Below, one piece after another: positions 1 to 8,250 of a stretch of DNA of 64,000 nt. Where the stretch lies: the NCBI RefSeq assembly GCF_022869825.1, contig NZ_CP094971.1, positions 1,985,501-2,049,500 of the forward strand. Direction: 5' to 3'. The notes beneath the pieces were generated by a model that saw only the letters and a program-made list of their open reading frames with translations, was not told where the DNA came from and made no database searches. The position numbers and the translations under genes are program-made. Numbering within the stretch: position 1 is the first letter of the stretch; each line of letters opens with the position of its first letter. The DNA is from Clostridium sp. BJN0001. Its GTDB lineage: Bacteria > Bacillota > Clostridia > Clostridiales > Clostridiaceae.

Positions 1-196
1 ATTCTATAAAAAGTACTAATACTAATACTAATGTAAGAATTCCTATCATTATGATCATTGGTATTCTTCCATTTTTAGGTATGGTAAATATCTTAGATAA
101 TGTAAGTCCTGCCATAAATAAAATAACATACAAACATAATAACAAAAAACTCTTACCCGGTTTTTTAAGGCATTTTCTATAATTTATTGTCTTCAT
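1..196 (-). CDS. Membrane protein, N-terminal part only (runs off the window)
   Basis: An open frame of 65 codons starts with ATG at 196 and runs off the left edge without a stop. The ATG follows an AAGGATGAG-like ribosome site. The visible part starts with a basic segment (MKTINYRKCLKKPGK), then a hydrophobic helix at about residues 17-34, a short polar loop (PKNGR), and a second hydrophobic helix at about 46-64, so it is an integral membrane protein. It is transcribed divergently from nadA. The family is not recognisable from this fragment. Confidence 0.6.
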   Translation of the reverse strand, partial: MKTINYRKCLKKPGKSFLLLCLYVILFMAGLTLSKIFTIPKNGRIPMIIMIGILTLVLVLVLFIE

Positions 197-324
197 TTTA
201 AACTCTCATCCTTTACATAATATTCTAAATATTATTATAAAGGATTTTTTTTGATAAATCATCTCAAAATAAGCAATATTATAAATATCTATAAAAAAGT
301 TTCTAATATTTTTACAATATTTTA

Positions 325-354
325 TTGTAAATTTAAAAGAAATAGTGCTATAAT
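325..354 (+). promoter_or_regulatory. Sigma-A-type promoter of nadABC
   Basis: TTGTAA (325-330) and a perfect TATAAT (349-354) are 18 bases apart. The predicted transcript starts near 361, about 47 bases before the nadA ATG. Confidence 0.7.
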
Positions 355-365
355 CATTTTATTAT

Positions 366-381
366 GTGTATATACACGTGT
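366..381 (+). promoter_or_regulatory. Candidate NAD-pathway repressor operator (NiaR-like)
   Basis: A perfect 12-base palindrome GTGTATATACAC (366-377) overlaps a perfect 8-base palindrome ACACGTGT (374-381). Both sit at the predicted transcription start, between the -10 box and the nadA ribosome site (AGGAG, 393-397), a position where a bound protein would block transcription. NiaR represses NAD genes in many Firmicutes and binds short TGT/ACA dyads. Assignment to NiaR is inference; no niaR gene lies in the window. Confidence 0.45.
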
Positions 382-407
382 AAACATTAATTAGGAGCTG
401 TGTAAAT

Positions 408-1325
408 ATGACCGACAATTTAAAAGATAAAATTTTAAAATTAAAAAAAGAGAAAAATGCAGTAATACTTGCTCACTACTATCAGCCTGCTGAAATTCAA
501 GATATAGCTGATTTTGTAGGAGATTCTTATTATTTAAGCAAAGCTGCAAAAGACTCAAATGCAGACGTAATTGTTTTCTGTGGTGTAAAATTTATGGCTG
601 AAAGTGCAAAGATATTATCTCCAGAAAAAAAAGTTATAATGCCATGTATAAATGCAGGATGTTTTATGGCTGATATGGCTGCTGAAAAAGAAATAATAGA
701 TATGAAAAAGAAATATAAAGATGCTTTCACAGTATGTTATATAAATTCAACATATAAAGTTAAAGCCCACTGTGACGTAACTGTTACATCATCAAGTGCA
801 ATTAAAATTTTAAAAAATATAAATTCTAAGAAAATACTTTTTCTTCCTGATAAAAATCTTGGAGAATATTTATCAGAATTCTTTCCAGACAAAGAATTTA
901 TATTATGGAATGGATTCTGCAATTGTCATGAAAAAATAAAAAAAGAAGATGTATTAAATGCAAAAGAAGTAAATCCTGATGCAGAGATTTTAGCGCATCC
1001 TGAATGCACTAAAGATATACGGGATATTGCAGACTATATAGATAGTACTTCTGGAATAATAGATTATGCTTCTAAAAGCTTAAAAAATAAATTCATAATC
1101 TGCACTGAAGAAGGCGTAATTCACGAACTAAAAAAAAGAAATCCAAATAAAGAATTTATAATTCCAGGTGGCAAGATAGAATGTTTAAGTATGAAAAAAA
1201 CTACTCTATCAAACTTATACGATTCACTTCTTAATATGGAAAATGAAATTCATTTAGATGAAAATATACGAAAAAAAGCTTTAACATCACTACTTAATAT
1301 GCATAAGCTTGCAGAATCAAAATAA
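408..1325 (+). CDS. nadA: Quinolinate synthase A
   Basis: NadA condenses iminoaspartate with dihydroxyacetone phosphate to quinolinate in de novo NAD synthesis, using a [4Fe-4S] cluster. The 305-residue length is normal. The N-terminal ILAHYYQ segment (about 20-26) and three cysteine contexts typical of cluster ligands are visible: AGCFMADM near 85, GFCNCH near 172 and ECLSMKKTT near 263. The start ATG follows AGGAG by 10 bases. It is the first gene of nadABC; nadB begins 19 bases after its stop. The preceding promoter and overlapping palindromes suggest repression by an NAD-responsive factor. Confidence 0.95.
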   Translation: MTDNLKDKILKLKKEKNAVILAHYYQPAEIQDIADFVGDSYYLSKAAKDSNADVIVFCGVKFMAESAKILSPEKKVIMPCINAGCFMADMAAEKEIIDMKKKYKDAFTVCYINSTYKVKAHCDVTVTSSSAIKILKNINSKKILFLPDKNLGEYLSEFFPDKEFILWNGFCNCHEKIKKEDVLNAKEVNPDAEILAHPECTKDIRDIADYIDSTSGIIDYASKSLKNKFIICTEEGVIHELKKRNPNKEFIIPGGKIECLSMKKTTLSNLYDSLLNMENEIHLDENIRKKALTSLLNMHKLAESK

Positions 1326-1344
1326 TATATGGGGGAATTTTTTT

Positions 1345-2652
1345 ATGAATAAATCAGTTGATGTACTAATTGCCGGTTCTGGAGTATCAGGTCTTAACTG
1401 TGCATTAAATTTAAGAAAAGATTTAAATGTTCTTGTAATCTGCAAAGACAGTATAAATTCTACAGATACAAACCTTGCTCAAGGAGGTATATCCGTAGCA
1501 AAAGATACGAACGATATAAATTTATTTATTGAAGACACATTAAAAGCTGGAAAATATAAAAATAATAAAGATAACGTAAAAATACTTGCTAAAGAATCAA
1601 GAAATTCTTTAAATTCACTTATAAATATGGGCTTAAATCTTGATAAAAACTGTAATGGAACGCTTAATTATACAAGAGAAGGAGCACATTCTATAAACAG
1701 AATAGTTCACACAAAAGATAATACTGGTGAAAACGTAGAAAATGTTTTAATTAAAAATGTAGAAAAAAATAAAAATATAACAGTTTGGGAAAATACAACT
1801 CTTATAGACATAATAGAAAACAATAATACATGTTTTGGAGCTAAAATAATAAAAGAAAATAAGCAGATAAATGTATATGCAAAATCTGTAGTTCTTGCAA
1901 CTGGAGGTATAGGTGGACTTTATAGAAATTCTACAAATCAGAGATCACTTAAAGGTATCTCTTTAAATATATCGTCAAAACATAATATAGAGCTTAAAGA
2001 TATAAATTACATACAATTTCATCCTACTGCTTTTTATGAAGAAAATTTAGAAAAAAGAAGACTTTTAATATCTGAATCTCTTCGTGGAGAAGGGGCTCTT
2101 CTTACTGATATAAACGATAAAAGATTTATAAATGAGCTGCTTCCTAGAGACATTGTATCTGATGCTATATATAAAAGGATGGATTTAACTGATACTCCAT
2201 ATGTAAAGCTTGATATAAGTTTTAAAGATTCTACTTATCTTAAAAAACGTTTTTCACTCATATATAGTGAATGTTTAAAAAGAGGTACAGATATAACTAA
2301 GGAATTTATAAAAGTATCTCCTGCTCAGCATTTTTTCATGGGAGGAATAAAAGTAGATTCGGATTCTTCAACATCTATGAAAAATTTATATGCAGTTGGT
2401 GAGACAAGCTGTACTGGAGTTCATGGTGCAAATAGACTTGCTAGTAATTCGCTTCTTGAAGGTCTTGTCTTTTCAAAAAAAGCAGCACAAAAAATAAATT
2501 TACTTATAGATACTATAAAATCAAAAATAATTAATACTGGATATATTACTGATTCTTTAAATTTTTTGCAATCTCAAAATGAAGAAAATGCACTAAATAT
2601 AATAAAAAGAAATGGAGGAAGAATCGATGATAAATCGCTTAGCTATAGATAA
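1345..2652 (+). CDS. nadB: L-aspartate oxidase
   Basis: NadB oxidises L-aspartate to iminoaspartate, the substrate of NadA. The N-terminus has the FAD dinucleotide-binding signature AGSGVSGLNCA (about residues 9-19), followed by NLAQGGISVA and the FAD-proximal ATGGIGGLY, and near the C-terminus GANRLASNSLLEGLVF. It belongs to the succinate dehydrogenase/fumarate reductase flavoprotein family. At 435 residues it is about 100 shorter than the E. coli enzyme and lacks most of the C-terminal helical domain. ATG 1345 is preferred over an in-frame upstream TTG because it follows GGGGGAA. Its 3' end overlaps nadC by 26 bases. Confidence 0.93.
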   Translation: MNKSVDVLIAGSGVSGLNCALNLRKDLNVLVICKDSINSTDTNLAQGGISVAKDTNDINLFIEDTLKAGKYKNNKDNVKILAKESRNSLNSLINMGLNLDKNCNGTLNYTREGAHSINRIVHTKDNTGENVENVLIKNVEKNKNITVWENTTLIDIIENNNTCFGAKIIKENKQINVYAKSVVLATGGIGGLYRNSTNQRSLKGISLNISSKHNIELKDINYIQFHPTAFYEENLEKRRLLISESLRGEGALLTDINDKRFINELLPRDIVSDAIYKRMDLTDTPYVKLDISFKDSTYLKKRFSLIYSECLKRGTDITKEFIKVSPAQHFFMGGIKVDSDSSTSMKNLYAVGETSCTGVHGANRLASNSLLEGLVFSKKAAQKINLLIDTIKSKIINTGYITDSLNFLQSQNEENALNIIKRNGGRIDDKSLSYR

Positions 2653-3466
2653 TATAATAAAAAATGCGCTCCTTGAAGATATACCATATGAAGACATTAC
2701 TACAGATTCAGTAATCTTTCAAGATAGTACATCTAAAGCAGATTTAATATGTAAAGAAGACGGAATAATATGTGGTTTAAATGTATTTAAGAGAGTCTTT
2801 GAAATACTAGGAAATGTAGATGTTAACTTATTTAAAGAAGATGGAGATTATATAAAAGAATCAGAAATTGTAGCTAAAGTAAAAGGAAATACAAGAAACA
2901 TATTAAAAGGTGAAAGAACAGCATTAAACATTCTTCAGAGAATGAGCGGCATAGCTACTCTTACACATAAATTTGCAGAAAAAATAAAAGATACTGATGC
3001 TAAAATATTAGATACAAGAAAAACAACTCCTAATTTGAGAGTTCTTGAAAAATATGCCGTATTAAAAGGCGGTGGACATAACCACAGATATAATCTTTCA
3101 GATGGAATTCTTTTAAAAGACAATCACATAAGTGCTGCAGGCGGAGTTAAAGAAGCTATTTCCCTTGCAAGAAAGAACTCTTCTTTTGTAAGAAAAATAG
3201 AAGTTGAAACAGAGAACTTAAATATGGTAAAAGAAGCTCTTGAATGCAAAGCAGATATAATAATGCTTGATAATATGGATATAGAAGAAGCAAAAAAAGC
3301 AGTTTTATTAATAAATAAAAGAGCCTTAACTGAGTTTTCTGGAAATGTATCTCTTGAAAACGTAAGAGAAGCCGCACAAACAGGAGTTAATTATATATCA
3401 GTCGGTGCTCTTACTCATTCTGTAAAATCACTTGATTTAAGCCTTAAAAATTTACACAACTGTTAA
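2627..3466 (+). CDS. nadC: Nicotinate-nucleotide diphosphorylase (carboxylating)
   Basis: NadC converts quinolinate and PRPP to nicotinate mononucleotide, the last step of this pathway branch. The family motifs LNILQRMSGIAT, DTRKTTPNLRVLEKYAV and GGGHNHRYNLSDGILLKDNH are clear, as is the C-terminal barrel segment VGALTHSVKSLDLSL. The protein has 279 residues, normal for the family. The start at 2627 lies 7 bases after GGAGGA inside the end of nadB; an ATG at 2612 in the same frame precedes that site and is less likely. The overlap suggests translational coupling. A terminator follows at 3563. Confidence 0.95.
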   Translation: MINRLAIDNIIKNALLEDIPYEDITTDSVIFQDSTSKADLICKEDGIICGLNVFKRVFEILGNVDVNLFKEDGDYIKESEIVAKVKGNTRNILKGERTALNILQRMSGIATLTHKFAEKIKDTDAKILDTRKTTPNLRVLEKYAVLKGGGHNHRYNLSDGILLKDNHISAAGGVKEAISLARKNSSFVRKIEVETENLNMVKEALECKADIIMLDNMDIEEAKKAVLLINKRALTEFSGNVSLENVREAAQTGVNYISVGALTHSVKSLDLSLKNLHNC

Positions 3467-3562
3467 TTTAAATTTAGCTTATAAAAGGCAGGTATTATAA
3501 AAAATATAAATATACTCTAATTCGACATATTAGTAGATTAAATTACCGTCTTTAAAGAATTT

Positions 3563-3600
3563 AATATAACTGGAAATTTATTTTCCAGTTATATTTTTTA
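3563..3600 (+). terminator. Intrinsic terminator of nadABC
   Basis: A perfect 14-bp stem (3563-3576 with 3582-3595), loop TTTAT, followed by T residues. It lies between convergent genes and may also slow transcription from the minus strand. Confidence 0.85.
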
Positions 3601-3614
3601 TTATTAAAATTTAA

Positions 3615-5315
3615 TTATTTAAAATTATATTCTGTGACTATTGGTTCTCTATTTTTAGTCTTATCATTAAAATATTCATAAAATGATAATCCAAGAAAAC
3701 TTCCTGCAATGTTATATACATTAGTAAATCCTAAATTCTGAAGAGCCCTAACCGCATTATAACTTCTCTGACCTGTTCTGCAGTGAAGATATACTGGTCT
3801 ATCGCTCGGAATTTCATTCACTCTTTCTCTTAGCTCGCTTAATGGAATATTTACTGCATTTTTAATATGCCCATTCTCGTATTCATTTCTTTCCCTTACA
3901 TCAATAATATACTCATTACTTTCAGCAAGTTCACGCACTTTAGATACAGTAACCTGCTTGAAATCCCCATTTAATAAATTTGAGCCAACATATCCTGCAT
4001 AATTTACAACATCCTTTGCAGTTGAAAATGGTGGTGCATAACATAATTCAAGATCCTTAAGATCCTCTACAGTTGCTCCAAACTTTATAGCTGTAGCTAT
4101 TATATCAATTCTTTTTGTAGTATCACCTTTTCCTATAGCCTGAGCTCCTAAAATTTTTCCTGTTTCTTTTTCTATCAGCATCTTAAAATGTATAGGTGAT
4201 GAATCCTTCATTATTGAAACTTTATCTGAAAGTATAACATTTACTACATCATAATTTATTTTCATTCCAAGAACTTTTATTAGTGATTCATTAAGTCCTG
4301 TTGCGGCTGCATTATAATCAAATACTTTAATTGCAGATGATCCTATATATCCTTTATTTAATGTACTCTTGTTGTTAATATCATCAGCAACACTTCTTGC
4401 AGCTTTTTGTGCAGGACCTGCAAGAGATAATTTCATCATAGAATGAGTAAGGCTATTATATACTTCAATAGCGTCCCCTACTGCATAAATATCATCATCA
4501 TTAGTCTTATAATTTTTGTCAACTTTTATCGCTCCAGTTAATCCAAGTTCTATCCCCGCTTCTTTTGCAAGAGCTACTTCTGGTAATACTCCTATTGCCA
4601 TTACTACTGCCTTTGCTTCAATCTTTCTTCCACTTGAAAGAACTACAGCATCATCTTCAAAGCTTTCAACTTTATCATTTACTATAAGGTTTATTCCATT
4701 ATCATAAATTTCTTTATGCAGTATTTGAACCATATCATAATCAAACGGTCTTAAAATCTGTTCTCCTGCTTCTATAAGTGATACTTTGTATCCAGCTTCT
4801 CTTAGATTTTCAGCTACTTCAACTCCTACAAATCCTCCACCTATAACTGCAATATCCTTAGTTTTTATTTCCATAACAAATCTATTTAATTTATCAATAT
4901 CTAAAACATTTCTTACTGTAAATACATTCACTTTTTCAATCCCATTAATTTTAGGCACAATAGGATGTGCTCCTGGTGATAAAATAAGCTTATCATAATT
5001 TTCTTTATATATTTCATGCGTAATCATGTTCTTTACATTTACAGTTTTATTCTTTCTATCAATTGAGATTACTTCACTATTTACTCTTGCCTCAATATTA
5101 TATTGTTTTTTAAACTTTTCAGGACTCATTAGTACGAGTCTTTCAGGTGATTTAATTACTCCACTTAAGTGATAAGGAAGTGCACAGTTTGAAAATGATA
5201 CATGAGGTCCTCTTTCAAACATTATTATTTCATCTTTTTCGCTGTTTCTTCTAAGTCTTGCTGCTGCTGATGCACCACCTGCAACTCCTCCTACTATAAG
5301 TATCTTCTTTTTCAT
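3615..5315 (-). CDS. CoA-disulfide / persulfide reductase fused to rhodanese
   Basis: A 566-residue flavoprotein. The FAD site GGVAGGASAAARLRR starts near residue 7. The SFSNCALPYHLSG segment holds the single redox-active cysteine (about residue 44) of the CoA-disulfide reductase/NADH oxidase class. A second Rossmann motif VIGGGFVGVEVAENL near 155 binds NAD(P)H. Residues from about 460 to 550 are a rhodanese domain with active-site loop HCRTGQRS. Relatives reduce CoA disulfide, CoA persulfide or polysulfide. ATG 5315 is chosen over 5321 because it lies 8 bases after GGAGG. The single-domain rhodanese gene is 30 bases upstream in the same operon. The exact substrate cannot be read from sequence. 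Confidence 0.85.
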   Translation of the reverse strand: MKKKILIVGGVAGGASAAARLRRNSEKDEIIMFERGPHVSFSNCALPYHLSGVIKSPERLVLMSPEKFKKQYNIEARVNSEVISIDRKNKTVNVKNMITHEIYKENYDKLILSPGAHPIVPKINGIEKVNVFTVRNVLDIDKLNRFVMEIKTKDIAVIGGGFVGVEVAENLREAGYKVSLIEAGEQILRPFDYDMVQILHKEIYDNGINLIVNDKVESFEDDAVVLSSGRKIEAKAVVMAIGVLPEVALAKEAGIELGLTGAIKVDKNYKTNDDDIYAVGDAIEVYNSLTHSMMKLSLAGPAQKAARSVADDINNKSTLNKGYIGSSAIKVFDYNAAATGLNESLIKVLGMKINYDVVNVILSDKVSIMKDSSPIHFKMLIEKETGKILGAQAIGKGDTTKRIDIIATAIKFGATVEDLKDLELCYAPPFSTAKDVVNYAGYVGSNLLNGDFKQVTVSKVRELAESNEYIIDVRERNEYENGHIKNAVNIPLSELRERVNEIPSDRPVYLHCRTGQRSYNAVRALQNLGFTNVYNIAGSFLGLSFYEYFNDKTKNREPIVTEYNFK

Positions 5316-5345
5316 AATCATTTCCTCCTTATATATTCTGCCTTA

Positions 5346-5666
5346 TTACTTTCTCTTTGATCCTGCATATGATCCTACTCCGCCAGAAACATTTACAACA
5401 TCAAATCCTTGTCTTCTAAGCATTGAACATGCTCTGCTACTCCTTGAACCAGACTGGCATACAATATAATATTCTTTAGCTTTTTCCATATATTTATCTG
5501 GATTCTCTAAAAGCTTACCCATCGGAATATTTTTAGCAGATTTTATGCTTCCACCTCTATACTCATAATCTTCTCTTATATCTATAAGGTCTATTTTTCC
5601 TATAAGACTATCTATATCATTAACATTAATAACTTTTTCATCAACTTTTTTTAAAAATCCAAACAT
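5346..5666 (-). CDS. Single-domain rhodanese-like sulfurtransferase
   Basis: A 106-residue rhodanese domain. The fold signatures DIREDYEYRGGSIKSAKNIPMG and the active-site loop VCQSGSRSSRAC are present, with the persulfide-carrying cysteine at the start of CQSGSRS. Such proteins carry sulfane sulfur to partner enzymes. It has no signal peptide and is cytoplasmic. It is 30 bases upstream of the CoA-disulfide reductase/rhodanese fusion, so the two probably handle persulfide sulfur together. The start follows TGGAGGAATG. The physiological donor and acceptor are unknown. Confidence 0.88.
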   Translation of the reverse strand: MFGFLKKVDEKVINVNDIDSLIGKIDLIDIREDYEYRGGSIKSAKNIPMGKLLENPDKYMEKAKEYYIVCQSGSRSSRACSMLRRQGFDVVNVSGGVGSYAGSKRK

Positions 5667-5855
5667 TTTTCATTCCTCCATAATTCTATCTTGAATAACC
5701 TTATTATTTAGTTTTAACATCCAAAATCAAATTTATAATATTTTTTTCAAGTTTTATTTAATCATTTACTATACCTAAATTATATTCAATATATTAAACT
5801 CTTTCTGTAACTAAGTCACCAACATAAATATTTAATCTAATATATACTTTTAATA

Positions 5856-6401
5856 TTATTTTTTCTCTACAATTACAAGCAGTGGTGCATCATCACTCCT
5901 ATTAAAAAATGAATGGTACATAACCCCATATTTACCTTTAGGAATCTCTTTTAAATAATTAAGTATTACTTTTTCCTCATTTTTTCCTTCGCTATGACCT
6001 CTATATATTGCAATAGACATCATTCCACCATGATTTAAAATAGTTAATCCATCTATAATACTTTTAAGCGATGTTTCAGCTTTTGTTGTTATAGACTTAT
6101 CTTCTCCCCCTGGTAAAAATCCCAAGTTATACATTATAACATCACAATTTTCTTTTACATATTCTTTTATTTTTTCATGTGAGTCATTTATTACTTTAAC
6201 ATTTTTATTTTCTTTCTCATTATAATTTTGGCATACGTTTTTTTGAACATCAAATGCAAATACTCTTTTAAATCTTCTCTGCAAAAAATCTGTATCATGC
6301 CCGTTTCCAAGAGTTGCGTCAACTGCTACATTTCTTGACTCTTCAAAATTATCTATGATATAGTGAGCTATTTCACTGATGTCCGAAACATATTTAAACA
6401 T
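5856..6401 (-). CDS. SAM-dependent methyltransferase, YtqB/MnmM-like
   Basis: A 181-residue class I methyltransferase of the rRNA_methylase (YtqB) family. Motif I DATLGNGHDTDFL (about 28-40), the FDVQ acidic loop, the NLGFLPGGEDKSITT catalytic-region motif and GHSEGKNEE are all characteristic. In Bacillus this family includes MnmM, which completes the mnm5U modification at the tRNA wobble position; that this gene does the same is inference. The start at 6401 follows AAGGGGAAATT. The frame continues upstream in a hydrophobic stretch with no ribosome site, which I exclude. A tRNA terminator lies immediately upstream. Confidence 0.8.
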   Translation of the reverse strand: MFKYVSDISEIAHYIIDNFEESRNVAVDATLGNGHDTDFLQRRFKRVFAFDVQKNVCQNYNEKENKNVKVINDSHEKIKEYVKENCDVIMYNLGFLPGGEDKSITTKAETSLKSIIDGLTILNHGGMMSIAIYRGHSEGKNEEKVILNYLKEIPKGKYGVMYHSFFNRSDDAPLLVIVEKK

Positions 6402-6446
6402 ATAATTTCCCCTTTTTTCTATCTTAAAATATAAAAAATAGAACAT

Positions 6447-6494
6447 AAAAAAAAATACTAACAGCAAGTGCACTTTTCACAAGCCGATAGTATT
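6447..6494 (-). terminator. Terminator of the first tRNA-Gln gene
   Basis: On the minus strand a stem of 12 positions (6483-6494 with 6454-6465; one mismatch, one G-U) is followed by a run of nine T residues. It begins 6 bases after the tRNA CCA end. Confidence 0.7.
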
Positions 6495-6499
6495 TAAAC

Positions 6500-6574
6500 T
6501 GGTTACCATGGTAAGACTCGAACTTACAACATGCAGAGTCAGAGTCTGCTGTTCTACCATTGAACTACACGGTA
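6500..6574 (-). tRNA. tRNA-Gln (anticodon CUG), copy 1
   Basis: A 75-nt cloverleaf on the minus strand: acceptor TACCGTG/CATGGTA (one G-U), D stem GTTC/GAAC, anticodon stem GCAGA/TCTGC with loop CTCTGAC giving anticodon CUG, T stem GTAAG/CTTAC with loop TTCGAGT, discriminator A and an encoded CCA. It is identical to the copy at 6711-6785. Confidence 0.95.
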
Positions 6575-6595
6575 TTATTTCCGACAACAGATACT

Positions 6596-6624
6596 ATTAT
6601 ATAGCATATATTTTAAATTTGCAA
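6596..6624 (-). promoter_or_regulatory. Promoter of tRNA-Gln copy 1
   Basis: Minus-strand TTGCAA (6619-6624) and TATAAT (6596-6601) are exactly 17 bases apart, 22 bases before the mature tRNA 5' end. Confidence 0.8.
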
Positions 6625-6674
6625 GTTTTTTTCGTTTTTATTTACTTTATTAGATATATTTATTAAATTATAAT

Positions 6675-6705
6675 AAAAAAACCAGTAATTATAAAAATTA
6701 CTGGT
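6675..6705 (-). terminator. Terminator of the second tRNA-Gln gene
   Basis: A perfect 10-bp stem (6681-6690 with 6696-6705), 5-base loop, then TTTTTT on the minus strand. It separates the two tRNA genes into independent units. Confidence 0.85.
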
Positions 6706-6710
6706 TAAAA

Positions 6711-6785
6711 TGGTTACCATGGTAAGACTCGAACTTACAACATGCAGAGTCAGAGTCTGCTGTTCTACCATTGAACTACACGGTA
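6711..6785 (-). tRNA. tRNA-Gln (anticodon CUG), copy 2
   Basis: Base-for-base identical to copy 1 over all 75 positions, including the CCA end. It has its own promoter (6806-6834) and terminator (6675-6705). Confidence 0.95.
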
Positions 6786-6805
6786 CTGTCTTAACGACAT
6801 GTTCT

Positions 6806-6834
6806 ATTATACATAATATTTTAACATAATGCAA
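6806..6834 (-). promoter_or_regulatory. Promoter of tRNA-Gln copy 2
   Basis: Minus-strand TTGCAT (6829-6834) and TATAAT (6806-6811) with a 17-base spacer, 21 bases before the tRNA. Confidence 0.8.
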
Positions 6835-6843
6835 GTATTTTTT

Positions 6844-6878
6844 ATAAAAAATCAGCTATCTAAATTTTTAGATAGCTG
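6844..6878 (-). terminator. Terminator of the isocitrate dehydrogenase gene
   Basis: A 12-bp stem CAGCTATCTAAA (6853-6864) with its complement at 6867-6878, followed on the minus strand by a T run. It starts 15 bases after the stop codon. Confidence 0.8.
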
Positions 6879-6892
6879 CATTTTTATTCTTC

Positions 6893-8107
6893 TTATTTAG
6901 AAAGAATTTTCTCTAAATTTTCTCTAATTGCTTTTATAAAGCCAAATGTATCTACTTTATTTACAGTTACTCCTTCAGCAATTACTGCTAAGTCGCCTGT
7001 CATTGTTCCCTGTTCAACTGTATCTATACATGCCTTTTCAAGAGCATTAGCAAAATTTATCATATCAGAGTTTTTATCAAATTCTCCTCTTTTTCTTATA
7101 GCTCCTGTCCATGCAAATATTGTTGCTATTGAATTTGTTGATGTTTCTTTTCCATCTAAATAGTCGTAGTACTGATCCTGTACTGTTCCATGTGCTGCTT
7201 CATATTCATAATTTCCTTCTGGAGACACAAGAATTGAAGTCATCATAGCAAGAGAACCAAATGCAGTTGCAAGCATATCACTCATAACATCTCCATCATA
7301 ATTTTTACATGCCCATATAACATTTCCACTACATTTTATAATCTTTGAAACAGCTGTATCTATTAATGAATAATAATATTTTATGCCTAAGCTTTCAAAT
7401 TTCTCTTTATATTCATTGTCATATAAATCCTGAAATATATCTTTAAATGTATGATCATACTGTTTTGAAATAGTATCTTTTGCTGCAAACCATAAATCCT
7501 GCTTTGTATCTACTGCATACTGAAAACATGTTTTTGCAAAATTTTCTATTGAATTTATCATATTATGCATACCGCATACAACACCTGGAGCATCAAAATT
7601 ATGTATAAGTTTTCTTTCTTCTGTTCCATCTTCTGCTGTAAAAACGAGTTCACATTTTCCTTTTTTAGGTATTTTCATTTCAACTGATTTATAAATATCA
7701 CCATATGCATGTCTTGCTATAGTTATAGGATTTTTCCATGATTTTATGTAAGGTTTTATAGGTTTAACTACTATAGGTGCTCTAAATACTGTACCATCAA
7801 GAATTGATCTTATAGTTCCATTAGGACTTTTCCACATTTTTTTCAAATTATATTCAGTAACTCTTGCAGCATTTGGAGTAATTGTTGCACATTTAACTCC
7901 TACTTTATACTTCTTTATTGCATTAGATGCATCAACTGTAACCTTATCGTCAGTTTCATCTCTATGTTTTAATCCTAAATCATAATACTCTGTATTTAAA
8001 TCAATGAATGGAGTTAACAATTCTTTTTTAATTGTGCCCCATACTATCCTTGTCATCTCATCTCCGTCCATCTCAACTATTGGATTTGACATTTTAATTT
8101 TTTCCAT
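6893..8107 (-). CDS. icd: NADP-dependent isocitrate dehydrogenase, eukaryotic-type (type II)
   Basis: A 404-residue homodimeric-type enzyme converting isocitrate to 2-oxoglutarate. The start VEMDGDEMTRIVW, VGVKCATITPNAARV, MWKSPNGTIRSILDGTVFR (substrate-binding Ser/Asn/Arg), WACKNYDGDVMSDM (metal-binding aspartates), AAHGTVQDQYYDY and ETSTNSIATIFAW match the cytosolic/mitochondrial eukaryotic class, not the E. coli class. ATG 8107 follows AGGGGGC; longer in-frame extensions overlap a strong promoter at 8145-8173 and are excluded. NADP preference is from family knowledge. It supplies the carbon skeleton for the glutamate synthase encoded at 10-16 kb. Confidence 0.93.
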   Translation of the reverse strand: MEKIKMSNPIVEMDGDEMTRIVWGTIKKELLTPFIDLNTEYYDLGLKHRDETDDKVTVDASNAIKKYKVGVKCATITPNAARVTEYNLKKMWKSPNGTIRSILDGTVFRAPIVVKPIKPYIKSWKNPITIARHAYGDIYKSVEMKIPKKGKCELVFTAEDGTEERKLIHNFDAPGVVCGMHNMINSIENFAKTCFQYAVDTKQDLWFAAKDTISKQYDHTFKDIFQDLYDNEYKEKFESLGIKYYYSLIDTAVSKIIKCSGNVIWACKNYDGDVMSDMLATAFGSLAMMTSILVSPEGNYEYEAAHGTVQDQYYDYLDGKETSTNSIATIFAWTGAIRKRGEFDKNSDMINFANALEKACIDTVEQGTMTGDLAVIAEGVTVNKVDTFGFIKAIRENLEKILSK

Positions 8108-8144
8108 ATATTTTTGATGCCCCCTATTTAATTTTATACATTTA

Positions 8145-8173
8145 ATTATACAATATGACTTTCTTTTTATCAA
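8145..8173 (-). promoter_or_regulatory. Promoter of the isocitrate dehydrogenase gene
   Basis: Minus-strand TTGATA (8168-8173), 17-base spacer, TATAAT (8145-8150). It supports the downstream start at 8107. Confidence 0.75.
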
Positions 8174-8202
8174 TAAAGTAAAATTATGCTTTTATTACTT
8201 AC

Positions 8203-8243
8203 AAAAAAAGATATGCACAATTATATTAAACCGTACATATCTT
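8203..8243 (-). terminator. Terminator after the small membrane protein gene
   Basis: An 11-position stem (8208-8218 with 8233-8243, one G-U) followed by a seven-base T run on the minus strand. Confidence 0.65.
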
Positions 8244-8250
8244 AAAAACA

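Noticed and set aside
4516..4707. Plus-strand open frames inside the CoA-disulfide reductase and similar shadows elsewhere
   Set aside because: No ribosome sites, antisense to clear genes, low-complexity translations.
6613..6834. Minus-strand open frame of 73 codons over the second tRNA-Gln
   Set aside because: It runs through the tRNA and its promoter; the RNA gene explains the sequence.
8108..8173. N-terminal extension of the isocitrate dehydrogenase
   Set aside because: It overlaps a consensus promoter and lacks the family's start; ATG 8107 has the ribosome site.
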